Source: JBCDBL01 sp039183635
GTDB lineage: Bacteria > Pseudomonadota > Alphaproteobacteria > Caulobacterales > Parvularculaceae
Assembly (NCBI GenBank): GCA_039183635.1
Contig: JBCDBL010000005.1
Coordinates: 1-61,833, forward strand
DNA: 61,833 nt
Direction of reading: 5' to 3'
This document shows positions 18,701 through 26,679 of the stretch, one piece after another (the stretch's first letter is position 1; each line of letters starts with the position of its first letter). The translations under genes were made by a program, and so were the position numbers. The notes under the pieces are model-generated. The model searched no databases and was not told where the DNA came from. It saw only the letters and a list, made by a program, of their open reading frames with translations.

Positions 18701-21171
18701 TCTTCACTAAACTCATCAGCAAGCTTGGCAAGTTTGGTAACGTCTTCTGAAGATGTTGCCTCGCGCATTTTTGTGTCGAGCTCGATGACAGCGGTGCGAA
18801 GGTCGCGTTGACACGCAGCGCGTGTCTCAAGATTCCAAATCATATCATCGAGATCGCCGTGAATGTCGTCTGTAATACGGTGGGCGTTTCTGTCGAGGTT
18901 CTCTTTAGAGGCGGTGATTGCCGCCATATGCTCTTTAAAGTCAGCCTCGCACTTTTCGATCGTGTCGCCTGACATGAGCCATCCGCCAATGGCGTCCGCA
19001 TTAAGAACATTGTCTAACCACAAAAGGGTGGGTTCTACTTTTGCACTTCCCAGGATAAGGGTTACAAACCCAGCAGCGTCTTCAGCGGCGTCAAACTCGG
19101 TACGGGCGAACTTCATCGCGTAATCGAGATGTTTCAGACGTTCACCGTCGCGAGGTAGGTCGAGCGGGCCGGAGAGACTGTCAATTTGCCCCGCTGGAAT
19201 TGGCCCTTGTTTGGCGGCTTCGATGTCCGCTTCAATCGTTCCCAGAGACTTTTTCTGAGAGTTGAGGAACTGATCAAAGTTATATTTTCGCTCCGGTGAA
19301 CGAAGATCTGAATGCAGCATTTTACTAACAGCGCCCCAGGTGCGACCACACATCATTTCAACCTGCATGTCGGTGGTGTTAACAAATGCGTTTGCGGAAA
19401 CTGTCGCCTTACTGTCTTCACGGCCTTTCAACTGATCTATCAGCGCATCGCCAAGGGCATATTCCAGGCCATCTACGATGCCTTCAGCCAGTTCGGATAA
19501 GTATTTATCCTCAATGAAGTCTTTATCTCTTAGATCGTCTGCAGCCTTATCGTCGAGTGCAACCTTCAAGTCCTTGGCGCGTTTTTCCTTCGTTTCAAGC
19601 TGGTCAGTTTTCGCGGCGAGCCTCAGCTGTGTTTTGACCGCATCGACAATTTGGGGCCGATCATAATTGGCGAAAGCGGCGAACAATCCATGTGGGTCGT
19701 ATAGCTTTTCATTGTGCGCGTTACCGCGTACGGCCTCCTCAGGTTCGTACTTATACGCTTCTTTGACCCAATTTTCCGCAAGTTTTTGGTTGATGCGTTT
19801 AAGGTCTTGCGTTTGCTGCGCGAGGGCTTCGGTCCGCAATATCCTTTCCCGATAGGGCGCAGACTCCCGGGATGCCACGAAATCTCGCCACCTGGAAAAT
19901 AACATCGGGACTATCGTCATTGACCCAATGATCGCGAACATGTCCTTTGCAACGCCTATCAGCCAGGATTTGAAGCTGCCGTCAGGCGCCCAACCTCTTT
20001 TACGCTCCGCTTCAATTATTGCATTTGAAAGCAGGCGGTTCGCCTCTTTCGACCCACGTAGTTCGACGGGCAAGCCTAGGTGGGGCAGGGGTGTTTCGGC
20101 CAAAGCTTCGCGTTGTTCAGCACGCACATCGTTTCGCGACTGTATGGCGATGTTATACTGGCGACACGTCTCGCGGAAGTCCGCAACGATTTTAGCCCTT
20201 TCCGCTTTGCTACCAAAGTGGTTTTCTGCAGAATTTTTAGGATCAAGATAGTATTCGAGTTCTTGCACGCCCGCTTCAATACCCGCATCCGTAAATAGCT
20301 TTAATTGATCACGGTAGGCCATGCTGCTTGCTGTTCGGTTGGCGAGCTCTCCTTTTATGGGCTGGGGCTTTGATGAGGATCCTGCGTTTTTAACTGGGCC
20401 TGAAGCCTCTTTCATCCTATCAAGCTGTCGGTTGTTCTGGTGTGCGTTAAGTGACACGCCGCTGGCCGTAATGCGCGCCATTTCCAGGGCAAAATAGCCA
20501 TACTCAGCTTTTGACCACCCTTGGGACATTTCCTTTAATACGACGAGCGGGTTTTTAACCATGCGCTGAACAGCTTTGTCATTTTTTACATCATCGATGC
20601 TGTCAAAACCTTGTTCACGTGCGCGATCTCTAAAGAAAGTTCTTTGCATGGATTGTGGCCCCGCGGCGCGATTCATGCGCGCCAGCGGGCTGTTTTCTGC
20701 AATGCCCTTTTTAGCCGCCTTGTCAATCTCCTTTTGGGTGGCCTTATCAATCCCTTTACTGGCTGTCTCATCAATTGATGTTAAGAGCCCCATTAAAGAT
20801 CGCCATCGGGCTTTGGCTGAAACATCTGCACGCGACGGCGTCGACTTTCTATTTCCGGGTAGAATGATGCTCTCAAGATTTGATTTGAGCTCGCCCTTCT
20901 TGAATGCATGTGTGTTCGCCGGGTCGCTTGGGATGAATTGTCCGTGGAGGGGGTCTAAAGCGGCGGCCGGAAGGTTGGCTGAAACTGCGGACGCTCTTGC
21001 ACCTGAGGAGGCTAGGTTTGGCGCCAAAAAATCAAACGATGATGTATCGGCCTTTTGAAATTGGTTCTTCAAAGCCCGACGGGGATGGGTCTCGTCTGTC
21101 GCTGCGTCTTGGTTTCCGGCAGGGTCAACGAGCGGACGGCCGTTGTTGGCGTTTGTTCCCTGTATAGGCAT
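15760..21171 (-). CDS. giant candidate T3SS effector, family 1 (1803 aa)
   Basis: Unrecognised. Residues about 75-90 carry LHGQFIPSDP. Residues 164-600 hold the three blocks shared with the 705- and 592-aa proteins: A (ARMNRAAGPQSMQRTFF), B (LPHLGLPVELRG at about 362-373) and C (KLAENWVKEAY, DPHGLFAAFANYD, DKYLSELAEGIVDG). Residues about 600-1700 are unique, long, helical and strongly charged, suggesting an extended rod. Near the C-terminus is a degenerate 16-residue triplicate repeat with proline motifs (EETPPPVP, AETSPPV). No catalytic motif was spotted. It is the first gene of the minus-strand operon and diverges from the T3SS operon. The ribosome site is weak (AAGAAAG). Confidence 0.75.
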   Translation of the reverse strand: MPIQGTNANNGRPLVDPAGNQDAATDETHPRRALKNQFQKADTSSFDFLAPNLASSGARASAVSANLPAAALDPLHGQFIPSDPANTHAFKKGELKSNLESIILPGNRKSTPSRADVSAKARWRSLMGLLTSIDETASKGIDKATQKEIDKAAKKGIAENSPLARMNRAAGPQSMQRTFFRDRAREQGFDSIDDVKNDKAVQRMVKNPLVVLKEMSQGWSKAEYGYFALEMARITASGVSLNAHQNNRQLDRMKEASGPVKNAGSSSKPQPIKGELANRTASSMAYRDQLKLFTDAGIEAGVQELEYYLDPKNSAENHFGSKAERAKIVADFRETCRQYNIAIQSRNDVRAEQREALAETPLPHLGLPVELRGSKEANRLLSNAIIEAERKRGWAPDGSFKSWLIGVAKDMFAIIGSMTIVPMLFSRWRDFVASRESAPYRERILRTEALAQQTQDLKRINQKLAENWVKEAYKYEPEEAVRGNAHNEKLYDPHGLFAAFANYDRPQIVDAVKTQLRLAAKTDQLETKEKRAKDLKVALDDKAADDLRDKDFIEDKYLSELAEGIVDGLEYALGDALIDQLKGREDSKATVSANAFVNTTDMQVEMMCGRTWGAVSKMLHSDLRSPERKYNFDQFLNSQKKSLGTIEADIEAAKQGPIPAGQIDSLSGPLDLPRDGERLKHLDYAMKFARTEFDAAEDAAGFVTLILGSAKVEPTLLWLDNVLNADAIGGWLMSGDTIEKCEADFKEHMAAITASKENLDRNAHRITDDIHGDLDDMIWNLETRAACQRDLRTAVIELDTKMREATSSEDVTKLAKLADEFSEEVKELTSRMGLAAGLSDPFDVDDVIKANKAQGQETIARLKDTSQLIKAHIAANDKAKNTIAKIENGDVTLDAGLRDIDDVYKVFSEVNTSHQDRWRDYEGIGNKFPDTAAEITSAHAQALMAALQIPSDKGPLSEEAQSKVEFLRNAGVLNDHFVEAFRQSLLQGSGGNNTLSANDLAASIDKLGADEQGKAYAPEFAKLVYPGDADQRLRLTVDLLRQAGASTDEINAIRREHYGEIAGRLLQSTANDGALDKAFATLGKHPKNLQERLDTIEFLFKKYPNIFGEQDRNIINAATTNLRHLMFDPNTPLNETEITQAVRLAQLLVEINAQSTLDTETVSEIRIANEQNRGQELRTKIAGRFGLDGLDNTDAVKNSADKIISAANNQDGLQDVMAQSANIRGLIQTQQESAKLLEGAVLRPLKDFAKLIDLDATADDARDIMESKAFQQKARVLENLNRLLASDDAVRRNQLNGDTDSAIYEANLMALTTLSHKLRQFDPSTMKAGGGLTNRLAMWWNDETPQDVVENLKAKGSQDVADRFVSVWKHLVTLNALNASNDQLSEELFQLTRQRNALMSDVQRHRSNQFAMMAALDAFEKAGGSAKDFTFTDKNVGRIKETLAAWGQESAWTTLKETYGLDEGRSIDDVIDRWTADCNSLPVDIQRKTDDLKTALAGFEMLIKTLADSDEAMANTHLASDKLPSLEEQEAEADEWDKVLPIARTRTKAVLKNLMTTSQDWSAHPQWIGGPTRDALLNSRFEKFNTDFINTLKEKFPNDVKVGTLIKLLHQAADLDDDIRTATALQLDGVTLRNKTVQELTDKALALRDAAIKAHPSLGVSQEIDSEKPLAGKDLVDVLTYHIAGDISDYFERQVLRFNPDGAPVDSDISDAEETPPPVPDAAVASDAAETSPPVQNTAVISGTEETSASHPVTQNDTQESIGYVGKIKSYFANKIAARMADDVERGTGANADLAAFDGGTMV
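15901..16044 (-). repeat. three 16-residue proline repeats in the 1803-aa protein
   Basis: The C-terminal region encodes three consecutive degenerate units of 16 residues (48 bp): SDAEETPPPVPDAAVA, SDAAETSPPVQNTAVI and SGTEETSASHPVTQND. The first two are close copies; the third has diverged. Proline-rich linkers like this can be ligands of eukaryotic SH3 or EVH1 domains, but that is only a possibility here. Confidence 0.75.
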
Positions 21172-21655
21172 AGTCTGCTGTCTTTCTTTTTAAAGGCGAT
21201 GATTTCTAGAGCCCATATGCGCAATACGCGTAACGAGTGATGTGAGGCGCTGCGTTTTTCATACGAAGCGCCGAGCTTACCGTATAAAAATTATTCATAC
21301 TCACGATTATTATCGCCTTCATTGCATTTGATGCCGTCACAGACGTTTAAGCCCTTATTCTTTATAATGAAGCAAACCAGTTACAGAACCGTTCGAAGAT
21401 GTTGTCTTTATGTCTCAAAGCTCAAACGGCGCAAAATATAAAGTTCGCAGGCGATATAATGCGAATGCGTTTGTTTATTTGACTTGTAGTCTCATTGAGG
21501 GGCTGCGTATGTCTTTTGAAGAGTGAGAAATTATCTGTTGTGAAACTTCATTGGTTCTTAATTTATTTTCGATATTAAGTAAAAATCAGTAAACAGATAT
21601 AAATCGAATATATGATTTTATAGCTGATAAAAGGGTGTTGAAGGTTAAGTTTTAA
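21172..21655. promoter_or_regulatory. divergent regulatory region, effector operon and T3SS operon
   Basis: This 484-bp AT-rich region lies between the starts of the family-1 operon (minus) and the chaperone-sctD operon (plus), so it must hold both promoters. An imperfect inverted repeat, GGCGCT...AGCGCC at 21246-21272 (with an additional 3-bp extension of the stem after one mismatch), lies in the presumed leader of the minus-strand operon. I cannot assign -10/-35 boxes or an activator site reliably. Confidence 0.6.
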
Positions 21656-22102
21656 ATGGTAAGCGATTTGAAAAGACTTCTGGAGGAATGGGTGACCTTA
21701 AGCGGGTTGGCGGATATATACGCCAATGACAATGGTTCGTATACCTTATTGTTTGATAGCCGGTATGAGGTGCGGCTCTGTGAAGCTTTGCGTGTCATTC
21801 GCTTTGAAGCCGATCTCGGCGACCTTCCGGGAGATCGTACCGTCGCCAGCGCTGTGCTTGATGAATTGTTGCCTCTGTTGCTGGCTGGAAGTCAAGATGC
21901 AGCAGAAACTTTGGCGATTGATGATGAAACGGGGCGGCTGGTTTTGTTCAATTGTCTCCAGGCGAACCGCGTAAGTGCGCAAGTTTTTGCAAATGCCTTA
22001 AGCCAGTTTGTGAATGGCCAGGAGTTCTGGATGCGCCAAATAAAAACGTTGCGCGCGCCGTCGTTGTCTCCGTTCACGCCAATGTCTGTCGTTCACGCCT
22101 GA
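21656..22102 (+). CDS. CesT-like class I T3SS chaperone
   Basis: 148-residue acidic protein with the class I chaperone fold pattern: an N-terminal helix (DLKRLLEEWVTLSG), strands YTLLFDSRYEVRLCE and ALRVIRFEADLGDLP, a long helix, a second strand pair with GRLVLFNCLQANRV, and a C-terminal helix (FANALSQFVNGQEFWMRQI). It is the first gene of the sctD operon, 13 bases before sctD. That is where yscC sits in the canonical ysc order. The client is not determined. The divergent 1803-aa protein and the five family-2 proteins downstream are candidates. Confidence 0.7.
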   Translation: MVSDLKRLLEEWVTLSGLADIYANDNGSYTLLFDSRYEVRLCEALRVIRFEADLGDLPGDRTVASAVLDELLPLLLAGSQDAAETLAIDDETGRLVLFNCLQANRVSAQVFANALSQFVNGQEFWMRQIKTLRAPSLSPFTPMSVVHA

Positions 22103-22115
22103 TAGAGAAAGAACC

Positions 22116-23750
22116 ATGCAAGATCCCGCTGCGGTACAAGTAGACATGCAAGACGACGGGGTGCGGCTCCGGGTGATCGCTGGTTTGCAACGCGGCGCAG
22201 AGATGGCGCTGCGACCCGGCCGCTATCTTGTTGGCGCCGGAGAGGATTGCGATATCGTCTTGACAGATGACCTGGTTTCATCTGTGCATTTGGTCATTGA
22301 GCTAGCCGACGGCGCTTTGAAAGTTGAGGCGCGTGACAACACCGTTGCGGTCGGGGATACGTTGTTGCAGTCGGGTGAGAACGCGGTCACGGCGCTGCCG
22401 ATTGCAATCAGCCTTGGCCAAACGGGTCTTGGCGTAGGTGATCTGGAAACTGACTGGAGCGTGTTGGCGCCACCTGATATTACAGCTCTTAAGACTGCTG
22501 CAGACGAATCTGAGTTCAAAGCGGATCAGCAACACGGGGAAAATACGATAGGCGAAAATGAAGCTGATCCTGATGAATTGGTTGCAGATGCGCATATACA
22601 GCAATCTAAAGAAAAACAAAGCAACGAGCTGTCTGAGAACAATGCAGGCGATGAAGGCGTGGATCACGCAGGCGCGGATGTGGGAGAGGACGATGCTAAC
22701 CATAAGTCAGTATCGGATTTAAGTATATTAGCACGCCTGAAAGAACAAAAACATGCTGTTGCTCTTGCCGGCGCGTTAGGAATTGCAGTAATCGCGATAA
22801 GCGCCATCTTCGTGCATGGCGCTTATTATCAGAACAGTCAAAGTGCTTTAGCGCAAAAAGGGCAAACGTTTGAGCGCAGTTTCCATGATAGTATTCGTAT
22901 ACTTCTGAACGAGGCTGGGTTAACAGAAGTTGATTTGGCGCGTGACAACAGTGGGGCTTATTATCTTTCCGGATACGTTGCGGATAAGACGGCGCGCACA
23001 ACTCTGCATTCGCTTCTTCTAGGCGCGCAAGTTTCTTTTCATGATCGGGTGCGCCAAGTTGATGAGATCATGCGGACTGTACAGTTTTCGCTTGACCACT
23101 ATCAATGGCCGAGCGCAGGTTTCAGTGATCACTTGATCTTAACTTATGTTGGCGGAGGTGTTTTCGCCATTGATGGCTATCTTGGTCCAGAAGTAGACCG
23201 TACGGATCTTAATCGCCAGATCATGGCGGATGCGCCTGGCGTAGTGCGTCTTGATTTTAAAAGAGCGCGTCTTGCTGATTGGCGGACTGAACTCGAAGAT
23301 GAGTTGGAGCGGGCCGGGCTTAAGCCTTGGATCATCACTGACCTTGTTGATGGCGCTATTCACGTTTCCGGTGAAGTCACGCCGAAAGAAGCTGAAGCTT
23401 GGCGCAAGGTGGGGCAAGAATTTGTCAGTAAATCGCGCGGGTGGCCAAAACTGAAAATCGCCGTCAGAGCGGCGGGGCGACACATGTTAGGCGCATCCGC
23501 TAGCGCCATGCCTGCTATTACCGCGATGGCGGCCCCTATGCCGCGCGCAGTGTCGTCGTCTGAAATCAACATTATTGGCGTGATCATGCCGTCTAATGGT
23601 CCCGGCAGGGTGCTGCTTGATAATGGTTCCAGTCGGGCGGAGGGCGAGGCGCTTTATGGCGATACAATACTGCAATCAGTGTCTTTAAATAAGGTCGTTA
23701 TACGAAGAGATAACAAGGGCCAGGAGTTTCGCATTGGAGAGCGAGGATGA
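22116..23750 (+). CDS. sctD: SctD, T3SS inner-membrane outer-ring protein (YscD family)
   Basis: 544-residue bitopic inner-membrane ring component. The N-terminal cytoplasmic FHA-like domain (about residues 10-100) has GRYLVGAGEDCDIVLTDDLVSSVHLVIE. An acidic linker follows. A single transmembrane helix (ALAGALGIAVIAISAIFVHGA, about residues 213-233) leads to the periplasmic ring-building modules with LSGYVADKTARTTL, IDGYLGPEVDRTDL and HVSGEVTPKEAEAW. The cytoplasmic domain normally docks SctK. It is the second gene of the operon, with the stop overlapping the start of the YscE-like gene (ATGA). The acidic linker between FHA and membrane is longer than in most homologues. Confidence 0.88.
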   Translation: MQDPAAVQVDMQDDGVRLRVIAGLQRGAEMALRPGRYLVGAGEDCDIVLTDDLVSSVHLVIELADGALKVEARDNTVAVGDTLLQSGENAVTALPIAISLGQTGLGVGDLETDWSVLAPPDITALKTAADESEFKADQQHGENTIGENEADPDELVADAHIQQSKEKQSNELSENNAGDEGVDHAGADVGEDDANHKSVSDLSILARLKEQKHAVALAGALGIAVIAISAIFVHGAYYQNSQSALAQKGQTFERSFHDSIRILLNEAGLTEVDLARDNSGAYYLSGYVADKTARTTLHSLLLGAQVSFHDRVRQVDEIMRTVQFSLDHYQWPSAGFSDHLILTYVGGGVFAIDGYLGPEVDRTDLNRQIMADAPGVVRLDFKRARLADWRTELEDELERAGLKPWIITDLVDGAIHVSGEVTPKEAEAWRKVGQEFVSKSRGWPKLKIAVRAAGRHMLGASASAMPAITAMAAPMPRAVSSSEINIIGVIMPSNGPGRVLLDNGSSRAEGEALYGDTILQSVSLNKVVIRRDNKGQEFRIGERG

Positions 23751-24007
23751 GTGATACGCAAATTAAAATTGATCCGTCAAATCTCATGGAAGAGCTGCTA
23801 AACGATAAGAGCGGCGAGGTTCGTGATGCTGCGAAAGAGCGGATTAAGGAACTCGAACGAAATGTAAAACGTGCGCTGGACAGTGGCGTTTCGCCTACAG
23901 AGTTTCAAACACTTAGCAAAGTTCATGAAGCGCTGGAGCAAGCAGTCACTGTTGTCGAAGATGCCTGGTCGCTTGTCCGTAAGTTCAAGAAAGGAGATGG
24001 ATCATGA
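23747..24007 (+). CDS. yscE: YscE-like needle co-chaperone
   Basis: 86-residue, almost entirely helical protein (two predicted helices: EVRDAAKERIKELERNVKRAL and EFQTLSKVHEALEQAVTVVEDAW). Its position between sctD and sctF matches yscE/pscE, whose product forms a complex with YscG/PscG that keeps monomeric needle protein from polymerising in the cytoplasm. Its stop overlaps the sctF start (ATGA). Assignment rests on size, fold pattern and synteny, because this family is poorly conserved. Confidence 0.7.
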   Translation: MSDTQIKIDPSNLMEELLNDKSGEVRDAAKERIKELERNVKRALDSGVSPTEFQTLSKVHEALEQAVTVVEDAWSLVRKFKKGDGS

Positions 24008-24249
24008 GTGATATAGGAGCAGCAGGCAGCCTTGCCTCTTCAATGACGCAAATTGAAGGGTCGATGGGGTCAAAATATGGCGAGCTGCAAAGCATGTTGG
24101 ATGATCCAGACTTTGGCACCGATCCATCCGATCTTCTCGACTTCCAGTTCAAGATGAATGAGTGGAGTACGAAGTATAGCGCTTATTCTAATGCTATCTC
24201 TTCGCTCTTTTCGTCAATGAAACAGTGCTCGCAGAACCTCAAAGTCTAA
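24004..24249 (+). CDS. sctF: SctF, T3SS needle subunit
   Basis: 81-residue needle protein of the YscF/PrgI family. It is a helical hairpin with the conserved turn region DPSDLLDFQFKMNEWSTKYSAYSNAISS and a C-terminal helix ending in SQNLKV. It is exported by the system and polymerises into the extracellular needle. The gene lies between the YscE-like and YscG-like chaperone genes, and its start overlaps the yscE stop. Length and position match the family exactly. Confidence 0.88.
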   Translation: MSDIGAAGSLASSMTQIEGSMGSKYGELQSMLDDPDFGTDPSDLLDFQFKMNEWSTKYSAYSNAISSLFSSMKQCSQNLKV

Positions 24250-24269
24250 TAAACTGAAAAGAGATAAAG

Positions 24270-24632
24270 ATGGTCAATGACGAAACCGTTCAGTATTTGG
24301 CGTCAACAGCAGTTATCGCTGGTGTATTGGGCATGCGTGACAAGGCGCTTTCCATATCAGATGCGCTCGTTGCCACGATGCCGGATAGTGTAGACGCGAA
24401 TCTGATTGCAGCTTCGGCGAAGCTAACGGCCGGAAGAAAACAGGAAAGCATCAAGATTTTACGAGAAAAAGTTCTTGCGGTCGAGCCGGATCGTACGCTT
24501 GCCAAAGCTATGCTCAGTATGGCGCATGATATGATGAATGAATTTAGCGAGCGCGATCGGCTTGTTGATGAAGTCATCGAAGCGGGCGACGACGAAAATG
24601 CAATTGAGTTGGTAAAAGGAATTACATCGTGA
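24270..24632 (+). CDS. yscG: YscG-like TPR chaperone of the needle subunit
   Basis: 120-residue TPR-like helical protein (ASTAVIAGVLGMRDKALSISDALV, NLIAASAKLTAGRKQESIKILRE, TLAKAMLSMAHDMM). It matches YscG/PscG in length and in its place just after sctF. The family cradles the C-terminal helix of the needle protein. A ribosome site (AAGAGA) precedes the ATG. A short unassigned stretch of 40 bases separates it from sctI, where Yersinia has yscH (yopR); no equivalent gene is present here. Confidence 0.75.
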   Translation: MVNDETVQYLASTAVIAGVLGMRDKALSISDALVATMPDSVDANLIAASAKLTAGRKQESIKILREKVLAVEPDRTLAKAMLSMAHDMMNEFSERDRLVDEVIEAGDDENAIELVKGITS

Positions 24633-24672
24633 ATGTTCAAAAGAGACAACAAGTAATAAGCGGGGGATAACG

Positions 24673-25128
24673 ATGATCGACCCGATTACATCGCGTCCAG
24701 CTGGCGTGCTTGTTGCTGAAATTCAGCAATCAGCCCACGGTGTTGATTATGGACCTGGCGTTGTATCTGAACAGGATCGGGCGCTATTTCTGGAGCGTCT
24801 TAACGCCCCTGTAGCTGAAGTAGCTGTAACCGTCGATGTGAGCGCGTCTGTACAACAAGAAACAGGCTGGGTTTTGCCGGCGCCGCCGACGCCGGCCGGA
24901 GTGTTATCAGTAGGCGACCGTATTTTGCAAAGTATGAACAGTTTTCAGGACAGTTGGTCTAACACTGTTGAATCAATGCAATTAATGACGTCGCAAGTTA
25001 AGTTAGAGCCTGCAGAAATGCTGAGTATACAGTTCCAGATGGGTTATTCGAGCATGATGCTTTCGACTATCAGTCAGGAAGTCGGATCGATCTCTCAGAA
25101 GATCGACGGATTGCTGAAAACCGGATAG
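24673..25128 (+). CDS. sctI: SctI, T3SS inner rod protein
   Basis: 151-residue protein. The C-terminal half has the inner-rod (YscI/PrgJ) pattern: ILQSMNSFQDSWSNTVESMQ, then MLSIQFQMGYSSMMLSTISQEV and the end ISQKIDGLLKTG. The N-terminal half is low-complexity, with Ala/Pro/Val (VLPAPPTPAG), as in YscI. It forms the rod or adapter between export gate and needle and takes part in substrate switching. GGGGG lies upstream of the ATG. The gene is somewhat longer than YscI (115 residues) because of the N-terminal extension. Confidence 0.82.
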   Translation: MIDPITSRPAGVLVAEIQQSAHGVDYGPGVVSEQDRALFLERLNAPVAEVAVTVDVSASVQQETGWVLPAPPTPAGVLSVGDRILQSMNSFQDSWSNTVESMQLMTSQVKLEPAEMLSIQFQMGYSSMMLSTISQEVGSISQKIDGLLKTG

Positions 25129-25143
25129 CGAGTGGTTGGCGTT

Positions 25144-25962
25144 ATGGCAAGGTTGCAATCAGTTGTTGTGCTTCTGCTTGGGTTGACTCTGGTCGCTTGT
25201 AAGACCGAGCTTTATGCAGAGCTGCCGGAAGAACAAGCCAATGAAATGATGGCTTTGTTGATGACAAACGGGATTGATGCGGAAAAGGGGCCCGCCACGA
25301 AAGGCGTGGCGCCGCTGAGCGTACCGACATCGGATATATCGAGAGCGATGGAAATTCTGCGTGGTAACGGTTATCCGCAGGATTCGTTTGATAATCTTGG
25401 GACTGTTTTTGAACAGAAAGGTCTGGTTTCTTCGCCGCTCGAAGAGCGTGTACGCTTTATTTATGGTCTGTCCCAGACTCTATCTGAAACACTCAGTCAA
25501 ATTGAGGGCGTAAGTTCTGCCCGCGTACATATTGTATTGCCTGAGGACAATACGCTTACAGAAAAATCTGGTAAATCTACTGCATCAGTTTTTCTCAAAA
25601 CCCGTTCGGGCGTTGACCTAACCAATAAGGTTCCTGAGATTAAACAGCTTGTACAGGCAAGCGTTCAAGGCCTGGTATACGACAACGTTGTTGTCACGCT
25701 GTTTGAAAGTAGCGCAGGCGCTGCTGCTCTATCTGCTTCTGTTAGCGCTCCCGTTACTGAAGATACTCAATTGACCTTAGCGTCAATTATTCAAGAACCG
25801 ATTGTTTTAATAGTTGTTGGCCTTATTCTGCTCGTGGGCGTGGGGGGCGCCGTGTTTGTCTGGCGGCGAGGCGGCGGCGAGACGCACGGCTCGCTAATCG
25901 TTTCTTCATCTGGCGCTTCAAAAGCTCCTGTGGACAAAGGAGCGGTTCAGCCCGAAGAGTGA
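25144..25962 (+). CDS. sctJ: SctJ, T3SS inner-membrane ring lipoprotein
   Basis: 272-residue lipoprotein of the YscJ/PrgK/FliF family. The signal peptide ends with lipobox LVAC (Cys19 from the ATG at 25144). Family motifs follow: TELYAELPEEQANEMMALLM, the FDNLGTVFEQKGLVSSPLEERVR region, YGLSQTLSETLSQIEGVSSARVHIVLPE and SASVFLKT. A C-terminal transmembrane helix (IVLIVVGLILLVGVGGAVFVW) is followed by a short Gly/Arg tail. It assembles the inner ring with SctD. The frame also opens at GTG 25132, but the ATG gives the normal signal-peptide length. Confidence 0.92.
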   Translation: MARLQSVVVLLLGLTLVACKTELYAELPEEQANEMMALLMTNGIDAEKGPATKGVAPLSVPTSDISRAMEILRGNGYPQDSFDNLGTVFEQKGLVSSPLEERVRFIYGLSQTLSETLSQIEGVSSARVHIVLPEDNTLTEKSGKSTASVFLKTRSGVDLTNKVPEIKQLVQASVQGLVYDNVVVTLFESSAGAAALSASVSAPVTEDTQLTLASIIQEPIVLIVVGLILLVGVGGAVFVWRRGGGETHGSLIVSSSGASKAPVDKGAVQPEE

Positions 25963-25963
25963 C

Positions 25964-26641
25964 ATGAATGATTTGTCGTTACATTCTCAATCTGTATTAC
26001 TGGCCGAGAAAACACTCAGTTTTAATTTGATGCCGTGCGTTGAGTTGGATGACTCATGGCTGGAGGCAATGCCGCAAGGGCTTGGTCCTCGCATTATGGA
26101 AGAGAACTCACATGTTGCGCCGCAAGTGGGACAGTACCTTCTTGACACATTTGAGATCGCTGATCGCTATTGGTCTGATTTTTCGGCGTCGCGCAATCGG
26201 TTAGCATTACTTGATTGCTATACATTACAAAAAGTCTGTATGCATATAGGGCTTGTTTTGCAAGGATCAAAGATTAGGGCGGAGGTCAATGGGGCTGCTA
26301 TTAAGAGATTACGAGATGCTGTTGGTGCAGAAGCGGTAAATTTTGTATTCAAAACAGCTCCCCTTATCGGGGAAACGCCAGAATTTTATTTTCATACAGA
26401 TATAAATGACATTCGTCTCAATCTTATAGCTTTAGGCGTAGCTTACACAATTCATCAAAACGCCGCAGGCGACAGTGCTTATACGACAAGGCTTTTATTC
26501 AAGCTGCCTAAAAAGTTATCGAAGGATTTACATAGACATCTGCAAACTGCTGATGGCCACAAAGCAGACGATGCTATGCCTCGGATAACGCGGCGCGTTA
26601 TAAAGGAGGTTGCGCCGCAATGGCTGCCTTTATTCAATTAA
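25964..26641 (+). CDS. sctK: SctK, T3SS sorting-platform protein (YscK family)
   Basis: 225 residues. The YscK/MxiK/OrgA pattern is visible in SRNRLALLDCYTLQKVCMHIG, the region LVLQGSKIRAEVNGAAIKRLRDAVG and the segment VNFVFKTAPLIG. SctK links the SctQ/SctL pods to SctD. Here it starts 1 base after the sctJ stop. A perfect Shine-Dalgarno (AAAGGAGG, ending 26609) for the next gene lies inside its last codons, and the sctL initiation codon at 26620 overlaps its 3' end, as in other ysc operons. Confidence 0.82.
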   Translation: MNDLSLHSQSVLLAEKTLSFNLMPCVELDDSWLEAMPQGLGPRIMEENSHVAPQVGQYLLDTFEIADRYWSDFSASRNRLALLDCYTLQKVCMHIGLVLQGSKIRAEVNGAAIKRLRDAVGAEAVNFVFKTAPLIGETPEFYFHTDINDIRLNLIALGVAYTIHQNAAGDSAYTTRLLFKLPKKLSKDLHRHLQTADGHKADDAMPRITRRVIKEVAPQWLPLFN

Positions 26642-26679
26642 CTCCTGATACAGTTTAGCTGGACCCGGCTCTACGAGTT
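26620..26679 (+). other. sctL leader segment interrupted by in-frame amber
   Basis: From the ATG at 26620, which follows AAAGGAGG at ideal spacing, the frame reads MAAFIQLTPDTV, then TAG (26656-26658), then LDPALRV directly into the long SctL frame. The reading on both sides of the TAG looks like a normal SctL N-terminus, so the amber appears to interrupt an otherwise intact gene. The downstream frame has a possible restart at TTG 26680. Confidence 0.75.

Noticed and set aside
24633..24672. Short frame from GTG after yscG, considered as a yscH (yopR) equivalent
   Set aside because: It encodes only about a dozen residues, far shorter than YopR, and has no conserved feature.
26656..26658. Pyrrolysine insertion at the sctL amber codon
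   Set aside because: Pyl is restricted to organisms with the pyl genes and methylamine enzymes. Nothing in the window suggests this, and a sequencing error or nonsense mutation is far more likely.
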